This document shows positions 27,932 to 34,013 of a DNA stretch of 34,013 bases, piece after piece (the first letter of the stretch is position 1; the number at the start of each line of letters is the position of its first letter). The DNA is from Variovorax sp. (GTDB taxonomy: Bacteria; Pseudomonadota; Gammaproteobacteria; Burkholderiales; Burkholderiaceae_C), in assembly GCA_028292285.1 (NCBI GenBank), contig JAQGMP010000043.1, positions 1 to 34,013 on the forward strand, given 5' to 3'. The translations under genes and the position numbers were made by a program. Below the pieces are notes generated by a model. That model was not told the DNA's origin, ran no database searches, and was given only the letters and a program-made list of their open reading frames with translations.

Positions 27932-28906
27932 ATGGCTGCCTTGTCCCGCGCCCGCGTGAAACGCTTTCTGCCAACGGCAGGACGCACCGCCACAAATCTC
28001 TCGGACGCTTTTGAGCTTCCGTCTCCGGCGTCGGAAGTGTCTCTGGTGGACGCCGACATCAAGACGCTGAAGCGGCTCGGCATCCCCATCAAGCCGAAAG
28101 GATCGCCCTCCTCCGACGCCGTCAGAATCTGGCGCAACGCGTTGTCGCGACGCCCGGAGGTGATCGCTCCGAAGCTCAGCAAGCGTCCCGAAATACGAAC
28201 CTATGAGGGCATCAAAACGGGACGCGCGGCGGCGTCCCTCAGTAACGTCTGGAGCGGCGGCGTCGTCATGAACCAGACGGCCATGCAGCTTGTCTTCGGC
28301 CAGTGGGTGGTGCCCACCGTGCTGCCGCCAGCGAGCGCGGGGAACGCCGATGGCGATTGGTGGACTGTGGCCTGGGTGGGCATCGATGGTTGGGGTTCCA
28401 GCGACGTCCTGCAGTGCGGGACGGGACATCACGTATCGCGCCGCAACGGGAAGATCAGTACCGAATATTTCGCATGGTATGAGTGGTTCCCGGACAACTG
28501 GATTCAGATCAGCAATTTCACCGTGCAGCCCGGTGACACCGTCTCCGGCCTGATCACGTACGACGGTGTGGACCAGAACGGAGTTCATTGGGGCACCGCG
28601 ACGTTGAACAATATCTCGCGCGGAAAGCTGACGCGGGTGCAGTTTCGATCGCCGACAAGTTCTGCATTCACCGGCTTCAGCGGGAATTGCGCTGAATGGG
28701 TCATGGAACGCCCGCAGTTTTCCGGGGTTCCTGCCCAAGTGCCTGAATTCGGCGAAATCGTCTTCACGAACTGCCTGGCCTGCTCGTCCACCGCAACATT
28801 CCAGGCAAGCGCCGGAACACCGGTCAATATGGTCGACAACACTTCCGGAAAAACGCTGTCAACGGGCCTTCTGGAGGGCGACTGGAAATGCACTTTCGTG
28901 GGTTGA
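27932..28906 (+). CDS. G1 family (eqolisin-like) glutamic endopeptidase
   Basis: NVWSGGVV...FGQWVVPTV...DWWTVAWVGIDGWGSSDVLQCGTGHHV...TEYFAWYEWFPDNWIQISNFTVQPGDTVSGLI...FSGNCAEWVMERPQF; WVGIDG, YEWFP and AEWxxERP are family hallmarks; candidate catalytic Q161 and E255. Confidence 0.9.
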   Translation: MAALSRARVKRFLPTAGRTATNLSDAFELPSPASEVSLVDADIKTLKRLGIPIKPKGSPSSDAVRIWRNALSRRPEVIAPKLSKRPEIRTYEGIKTGRAAASLSNVWSGGVVMNQTAMQLVFGQWVVPTVLPPASAGNADGDWWTVAWVGIDGWGSSDVLQCGTGHHVSRRNGKISTEYFAWYEWFPDNWIQISNFTVQPGDTVSGLITYDGVDQNGVHWGTATLNNISRGKLTRVQFRSPTSSAFTGFSGNCAEWVMERPQFSGVPAQVPEFGEIVFTNCLACSSTATFQASAGTPVNMVDNTSGKTLSTGLLEGDWKCTFVG

Positions 28907-29173
28907 AAGCTTGCCCACTCAATGGTTTCCGGGGGTCGGAAACCCGCATGAATGCTAGCTTTTGTTGGGTCGGGACATCGTACTTTACCGTCACTTCTAC
29001 CGTCGAAGAACGAGAGCTTTTACTGGCGCGGGAGATGGGCTCGGTTTGCGAGCGGCAACTCCAGCGCATCAGTCGTCAACAATAGCCGGAGTTTGTAACG
29101 GCATCTGCACGTCTTCGCCTTCCGTTTCCGGAGCTTCTGGATGCTGTTGCGCCGAGGCTAGCAGACCGCCTGA

Positions 29174-30442
29174 TCAGCCAGCGAGTCGAAACGCCGCAGC
29201 CATCTGCTCCTGCTCTCGTGCACGAACTTTCAGGCTATCGGCGATCTTTGGCCACTGCCTCACTACGGTCTGGCTGCGCGCGATGATCTCGTCGGCCAGC
29301 TTCTTGGAGACCCGAAAGTACGGCGCCACCGAACGCGCCAGACCCAGGTCCATCGCATTGTCGGCCTCGCTGACGTTGAGCTTCAGTCCTTGCGCCTCGG
29401 GCACGGGATTCATATCGTAGGCATCGGACAGACGCCAGCCCTTGCCGGGCACGAGGATGAAGCCGTGATTGCGCAGGTGATCGTCCGTGTTGGAGACCAA
29501 CATGTTGAACACGATGCGCGACCACAGCTCACGCAGGTCGGCGACGGTGTTCGCACCGTGGTCGATCAGCACACGGGCGATCTCCAGATAGCTCGCACCG
29601 GTCGATGCATCATCGCCATCCAGGCGGCCGGTGAGCGTCATCGCCGAGGCGAAATGAAGCCTGCCCGCTGGCGTTCGGTCGAAGCGCCTCACTAGGAAGG
29701 TGTGCTGTCGGCTCGCGAACTTGCGAGCCAGGCTTTGCGGCACTGCGAGACCGCAACTCTGCGCGAGGGTCTGCACCACCAGTTCCCAAGCACCCATATC
29801 GTGCTCGTCGCGCACGCTGGGGAACTTGGCAATCCACAGTTGCCCCTGTGGATCAACGACGCTAGCTTTAGGCCGGGCCCCGCCCAGCGAACCGCCAGGT
29901 GCGATCAGCATGCGCAGCCAGTCGTCGCCCGCCGCCGACATGTTGTCCTCATCGCGCTCCAGTGCCAGGCTGGCCGCCTCCAGTTCGCGCAGTTGCACGA
30001 AGGGTGGCGCTGCAGCGCCGTGCTGGTTGTCCAGGAAATCTCCGGCGTCATCGCGCCGCAAGCGCAGCGCTCCGGAACGATAGGCGTCGTGCACGCCCAG
30101 GAGGTAGTCTGATTCATGCAAGCGGACGGCCTTGTCTATCTGCCCTGCCCTCTGCGCGCGCTCCAGCCGGCGCCGCATAAGCAACCTGCCCCAGCGATCC
30201 GGACTCGCATCGGCGAACACGCCGAAGGTCTCGTGACCCTGCGGCGGATGCTGCCGCCCCTCGAAGAGGCCCAAACGGGGATCCAGGTGCAAGCTCTCGG
30301 CGGCGCAATGGGCCAGCGCCGCGGCGTCGAACTGGAACTCGAAAACTTCGCGGCCTGCTCCACGCCTGGCATGCAGCCATCCCAGCCGCAGCGGCTCTGC
30401 GAGGCCAACCCAATCCGCATAGACGGCGATCATCGCTGCCAT
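29174..30442 (-). CDS. hipA: HipA family type II toxin (serine/threonine kinase)
   Basis: ...GGSLGGARPKASVVDPQGQLWIAKFPSVRDEHDMGAWELVVQTLAQSCGLAVPQSLARKFASRQHTFLVRRFDRTPAGRLHFASAMTLTG...LWSRIVFNMLVSNTDDHLRNHGFIL..GKGWRLSDAYDMNP; HipA catalytic motifs NTDDHLRNHGF and SDAYDMNP. Confidence 0.95.
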   Translation of the reverse strand: MAAMIAVYADWVGLAEPLRLGWLHARRGAGREVFEFQFDAAALAHCAAESLHLDPRLGLFEGRQHPPQGHETFGVFADASPDRWGRLLMRRRLERAQRAGQIDKAVRLHESDYLLGVHDAYRSGALRLRRDDAGDFLDNQHGAAAPPFVQLRELEAASLALERDEDNMSAAGDDWLRMLIAPGGSLGGARPKASVVDPQGQLWIAKFPSVRDEHDMGAWELVVQTLAQSCGLAVPQSLARKFASRQHTFLVRRFDRTPAGRLHFASAMTLTGRLDGDDASTGASYLEIARVLIDHGANTVADLRELWSRIVFNMLVSNTDDHLRNHGFILVPGKGWRLSDAYDMNPVPEAQGLKLNVSEADNAMDLGLARSVAPYFRVSKKLADEIIARSQTVVRQWPKIADSLKVRAREQEQMAAAFRLAG

Positions 30443-30446
30443 GGGC

Positions 30447-31139
30447 TCAATACACCTTCTTTTTCAGCGACGCCAAAGGCTCGATCAAGCCGGCAAGGGC
30501 ATCGGCACTGGCGAAGCCACTCTTCTTAATCCAGTCCCGCGCGTCTTCCGAAGGCTTAAGTAGCTTCTTAATCTCCCGGCGGGGTGCATCCAGCCGGTCC
30601 ACGGTTTCACGTAGTTTCACGGATGGTAGGGCGGCCAGTGCCTTGCGCATCTGTGTTTCTGGCAGTGCTTCCAGCGCCTTGCGCATCTGCTCGCTCGGCA
30701 GGGAGTTGAACAGCTTACGCAGTTGTTCTTGCGGTGAGCTTTCCATGGCATGCCGAAGCTCCGACGCAGCGCCTGCAACCGGCAGCGCCCTCTTGCCCGT
30801 CGCCGGCTGCCTAGCTGACGGCAGCACGCTTGGTCGTGGCGCCTTGGCGTGCGCTGGCAACTGTGCGTCCTGGAGTTCTCGGCCGACAGGATCAGCTTTG
30901 CCGAGCAAGTCGAGGTCCTTTTCGATGCCCAGCACCTGCATGACGGCCAGGTAGGCTCCCATGGTCACCCCCGATCCACCGCGCTCCAGGCTACGCAGTG
31001 TCATGGGCGCCATCCCGGCTCGCTCGGCAACCTGCTTGGCCGAGAGCCGTCGACGCAGCCGCGCTAGGCGCAGACGATTGCCGAACTGACGCAGCAAATC
31101 GTCGGTGGTGGGAAGCAAAGGGGCAGTCTTCTTGGCCAT
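30447..31139 (-). CDS. hipB: HipB-like XRE antitoxin/regulator with C-terminal 12-aa repeats
   Basis: MAKKTAPLLPTTDDLLRQFGNRLRLARLRRRLSAKQVAERAGMAPMTLRSLERGGSGVTMGAYLAVMQVLGIEKDLDLLG...; HTH and position 4 nt upstream of hipA; SSPQEQLRKLFN/SLPSEQMRKALE/ALPETQMRKALA/ALPSVKLRETVD repeats. Confidence 0.9.
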   Translation of the reverse strand: MAKKTAPLLPTTDDLLRQFGNRLRLARLRRRLSAKQVAERAGMAPMTLRSLERGGSGVTMGAYLAVMQVLGIEKDLDLLGKADPVGRELQDAQLPAHAKAPRPSVLPSARQPATGKRALPVAGAASELRHAMESSPQEQLRKLFNSLPSEQMRKALEALPETQMRKALAALPSVKLRETVDRLDAPRREIKKLLKPSEDARDWIKKSGFASADALAGLIEPLASLKKKVY

Positions 31140-31175
31140 GATGCCGTTATTTTAGCCACGATCGGTCAATGAACG

Positions 31176-31223
31176 CCAGAATATCTACACTTGCACGCCC
31201 CTCTCTTCCAGATTATCCACACT
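31176..31223. repeat. Tandem direct repeat upstream of hipB (candidate operators)
   Basis: CCAGAATATCTACACT (31176-31191) and CCAGATTATCCACACT (31208-31223), 14/16 identical, 32-nt period. Confidence 0.7.
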
Positions 31224-31393
31224 AAGTGCCACTATATTGGCTCTATTTGCCTGAGAAAGCCATATTTCTAGCGTCCGGTGATACTACTGGACACGGCGCC
31301 ACAGGACATGCAGTAAGGCGCCATCGCCTGAGCCCGGACCACCAGCAAGATGGGACCTCCTCCGGAAATCTGGCGATTCAATTTTTTGGCCAA

Positions 31394-31441
31394 GCCTATT
31401 TTGGCAATAAATATTCTTGAATAGGCCAGTTTTGGCATTAA
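31394..31441. repeat. AT-rich direct and inverted repeat cluster
   Basis: TTTTGGCAATAA (31399-31410) and TTTTGGCATTAA (31430-31441), 31-nt period; inverted GCCTATT (31394-31400) / AATAGGC (31420-31426). Confidence 0.65.
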
Positions 31442-32031
31442 TCAGGGCGGCATATTGGCTTACTGGTTCTTTCCTGCGCATCCAAGAGTTTTCTCCGTTT
31501 TTTATTTGGTTTCGAATCTTAAAGACGCATCGAATGCTTCCATTACAGCAAGCTCTTCAGGTGTGTTTCGCGTCTCTCCCTGGTTGCGCTTTCATGCGCA
31601 TGGGCTTCGGTTGGCGATCATTGCGCCCGTTTCAGGGAGCGCTCGATTTTTGGGCAAAGTCGACGACGACGGCCTCAAAGGCTCCATTTGACGTGGACGC
31701 TGACGACGAATCTCCTCAGCAGGACTTGCTCAAGCAACAGCCGCTCTGCGGCTCATCTGTCCCCGAGGTCTTCATGACATGGGCACTCAGGGCTTGGAGA
31801 AAGTGAAGATTGCAAGGGGTTCGATGACACCTTGAACGGTTCGACGGGCCACTCAAAAGTGGTCCGACACGGCTGCGCCGGCCGAAGGAATATCCGTCAG
31901 GGAAAGCTCCTGGAGTCGGAGGGGAACAATGCGCTGGCAAGAACCGCACTCGGGAGCAGTTGGGCGAACGAAAGAGGACGATTTCGGCATTTTTCTGTCT
32001 TTGGACGATCGCATCAGAAACAGCGTAAAAC

Positions 32032-32059
32032 GAGCTAAATATTGAGCAATTTATAGCTC
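32032..32059. promoter_or_regulatory. Candidate autoregulatory operator upstream of the antitoxin
   Basis: GAGCTAaatattgagcaattTATAGCTC: inverted GAGCTA/TAGCTC in an AT-rich stretch, 12 nt before the antitoxin ATG. Confidence 0.5.
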
Positions 32060-32071
32060 ACTGGAGATCTC

Positions 32072-32383
32072 ATGGCCATCTCGGTGCGCGACATCGTTCC
32101 CTTCTCCACGGCCCGGACTCATCTTTCCGATCTCGTGTTGGAAGTCCAGAACGGCGCAGAAAAGATCATCACGAAGAACGGTGAGGCAGCTGTCGCCGTG
32201 ATCGACGCCAAGCGGCTCGACCACTATCACCGGCTGGAGCGCGCACGCATCCACCTTCTCTTGCTGGACGAAGTGGACAAAGGCCTGGCCGACGTGGAAG
32301 CCGGCCGTACCGTCGACGCCCTCGAGGGCCTTGCCGCGCTGAAGCTCAGGCGCAAAGCGGCCATCGACCGCAATACAGATTGA
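32072..32383 (+). CDS. Phd/YefM-like type II antitoxin
   Basis: MAISVRDIVPFSTARTHLSDLVLEVQNGAEKIITKNGEAAVAVIDAKRLDHYHRLERARIHLLLLDEVDKGLADVEAGRTVDALEGLAALKLRRKAAIDRNTD; Phd-type N-terminus (ITKNGEAAVAVID). Confidence 0.92.
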   Translation: MAISVRDIVPFSTARTHLSDLVLEVQNGAEKIITKNGEAAVAVIDAKRLDHYHRLERARIHLLLLDEVDKGLADVEAGRTVDALEGLAALKLRRKAAIDRNTD

Positions 32384-32384
32384 G

Positions 32385-32801
32385 ATGGAGGGCGCCAGCG
32401 AAGATGTGCAATTGGCACAGGTGCGGTACGCAAGCAACTTCGCACGCAATCTGGAGAGCATCGAAGCTTTTTGGATCGAGAACGGATTCCCCGAAAGGGT
32501 ATGACCGGCTGCTGGACGAACTGAGCGATGTCGTCGTTCCCAACCTGCAACGCCATCCAGGCATGGGCCGTTCCTTCATGAGCCGAGCCGTTGACTCGGC
32601 GGGAGCCGAGCGGTGTGTGAAACGCATCACTTCGCGCTGTCCACTCTCCATCCGAACGCTCAGGTGCGCGAATACGTGATGGACGAATACCTGGGGCTCT
32701 ACGTTGTGGCCGAGGACGGTGCAAACGCATCGACCATCGTGCAGTTGCTGGCGATCAAGCACCAACGGCAGCTTGGCTTTGACGTGCGAGCTCTGGATTG
32801 A
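32385..32801 (+). pseudogene. RelE/ParE-like toxin partner, disrupted by two frame changes
   Basis: MEGASEDVQLAQVRYASNFARNLESIEAFWIENGFPERV* then, in another frame, KGYDRLLDELSDVVVPNLQRHPGMGRSFMSRAVDSAGAERCVKRITS, then back in the first frame ALSTLHPNAQVREYVMDEYLGLYVVAEDGANASTIVQLLAIKHQRQLGFDVRALD*. Confidence 0.8.
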
Positions 32802-33970
32802 CGGCAGCCTACGCCCGAGCGGCGAGGCAATGAAACCGACGTAAGCAATGGGATGAACGCCCCCACCCATAACGGCATCGACGTGCCAAAGTGGAGATGT
32901 TGATCAACCACTTGAACCGAGAAGGGGCGTCCACCATGAAGCTTACGACTGTTGGCATCGACCTGGCGAAGAACGTGTTCCAGGTCCACGGAATCGACGA
33001 GCACGGCAAGGTACTCGTGAAGAAGCAGCTGCGCCGAGACCAGATGGCGACGTTCTTCGTCAACCTTCCGCCGTGCCTGGGCGGAATGGAGGCCTGCGGC
33101 GGCGCTCACCACTGGGCGCGCAAGCTGCAGGCAATGGGTCACACCGTGCGTCTGATGGCCCCGCAGTTCGTCAAGCCCTACGTCAAAACCAAAAAGAATG
33201 ATGCGGCCGACGCAGAAGCAATCTGCGAGGCAGTTGGCCGCCCGAACATGCGCTTCGTGCCGATCAAGAACATCGAGCAGCAGGCGGTGTTGGCGTTGCA
33301 CCGGGTGCGCCAAGGCTTCGTGAAGGCGCGCACGGCGCAGGCCAATCAGATCCGCGGCCTCCTCGCCGAGTTCGGGCTCATCGTTCCCCAAGGCATCGGC
33401 TACGTCGCCTCTCGGGTGCCGGAGCTGATCGAAGACGCCGACAACGAGTTGCCCGGCTCCTTCCGCTTGCTCGTGCAGCGACTACTTGACCACCTCAAGG
33501 ATCTCAATCGTCAGGTCGAAGAGTTGGAGGCGCAGATCCAGGCATGGCACCGGAACAGCGACCTGAGCACCAGGCTCGCCCAGGTGCCCGGCATCGGTCC
33601 CATTACGGCGAGCGCGCTGGTCGCTTCCATTGGAGATGCAAAGAACTTCGACGGCGGCCGACAGCTGGCGGCTTGGCTGGGCCTGGTGCCCAGGCAGCAT
33701 TCCTCCGGCGGCAAGTCGAACCTGCTGGGCATGAGCAAGCGCGGTGACAGCTACCTTGGCACCTTGCTGATACACGGTGCTCGGTCGGTGATCTACCGCG
33801 CAGGGCTTAAGGCCGATCCGTGCAGTTGGGTCAATGCGGTCGTACAGCGCCGAAACAAGAACGTTGCGGCGGTCGCACTGGCTAACAAAAACGCCCGGAT
33901 CGTCTGGGCATTGCTGGCTCACGACCGGCGATATGAGACGGGTTACAGCCGCGTTCTCAACGCGGTGTGA
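32802..33970 (+). mobile_element. IS110-family insertion sequence (right end outside window; left end not precisely defined)
   Basis: Contains an intact IS110-type transposase plus ~134 nt of non-coding leader with nested inverted repeats. Confidence 0.8.
32936..33970 (+). CDS. IS110 family transposase (DEDD; RuvC-like plus transposase_20 domain)
   Basis: MKLTTVGIDLAKNVFQVHGIDEHGKVLVKKQLRRDQMATFF...KTKKNDAADAEAICEAVGRPNMRFVPIKNIEQQAVLALHRVR...LAQVPGIGPITASALVASIGDAKNFDGGRQLAAWLGLVPRQHSSGGKSNLLGMSKRGDSYLGTLLIHGARSVI; classic IS110/IS1111 protein. ORF track start 32891 is likely an upstream extension. Confidence 0.97.
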   Translation: MKLTTVGIDLAKNVFQVHGIDEHGKVLVKKQLRRDQMATFFVNLPPCLGGMEACGGAHHWARKLQAMGHTVRLMAPQFVKPYVKTKKNDAADAEAICEAVGRPNMRFVPIKNIEQQAVLALHRVRQGFVKARTAQANQIRGLLAEFGLIVPQGIGYVASRVPELIEDADNELPGSFRLLVQRLLDHLKDLNRQVEELEAQIQAWHRNSDLSTRLAQVPGIGPITASALVASIGDAKNFDGGRQLAAWLGLVPRQHSSGGKSNLLGMSKRGDSYLGTLLIHGARSVIYRAGLKADPCSWVNAVVQRRNKNVAAVALANKNARIVWALLAHDRRYETGYSRVLNAV

Positions 33971-34013
33971 CCCAAGGTCAACAGCGGTAAAAAACCGACC
34001 TCAGGGAGAAATA

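Noticed and set aside
27899-28738. 279-aa reverse ORF opposite the G1 peptidase
   Set aside because: Shadow ORF; G1 hallmarks on the + strand are decisive.
31417-31806. 129-aa + ORF after the AT-rich repeats
   Set aside because: Non-coherent composition across frames; possible gene remnant but no family match recognised.

Overview
GC-rich (roughly 60-65% by eye) proteobacterial window, probably Burkholderiales (inferred from the Bug/TctC-type solute-binding protein, H-NS-like and DUF protein style). Left ~8.6 kb is well organised: an M16 peptidase start with an upstream XRE gene (- strand), a SulP transporter, and a tightly packed, partly overlapping, LacI-regulated + strand cluster (CMD decarboxylase-like, LacI, SDR, Bug/TctC SBP, SDR, VOC, SnoaL-like) preceded by two LacI-type operator palindromes. 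From ~9 kb to the right end the window looks like an accessory or decaying region: small orphan genes, a tandem-domain H-NS-like protein, a stand-alone CheB-type methylesterase, a G1 (eqolisin-like) glutamic endopeptidase and a hipBA module with an unusual repeat-bearing HipB. It also holds a Phd-like antitoxin next to a frame-disrupted toxin, an IS110-family transposase with a structured 5' leader, and several decayed genes (MobF relaxase, DUF6794-like, methyltransferase, YncE-like propeller). No rRNA, tRNA or CRISPR was recognised. All family calls come from reading the translations by eye; no searches were run.
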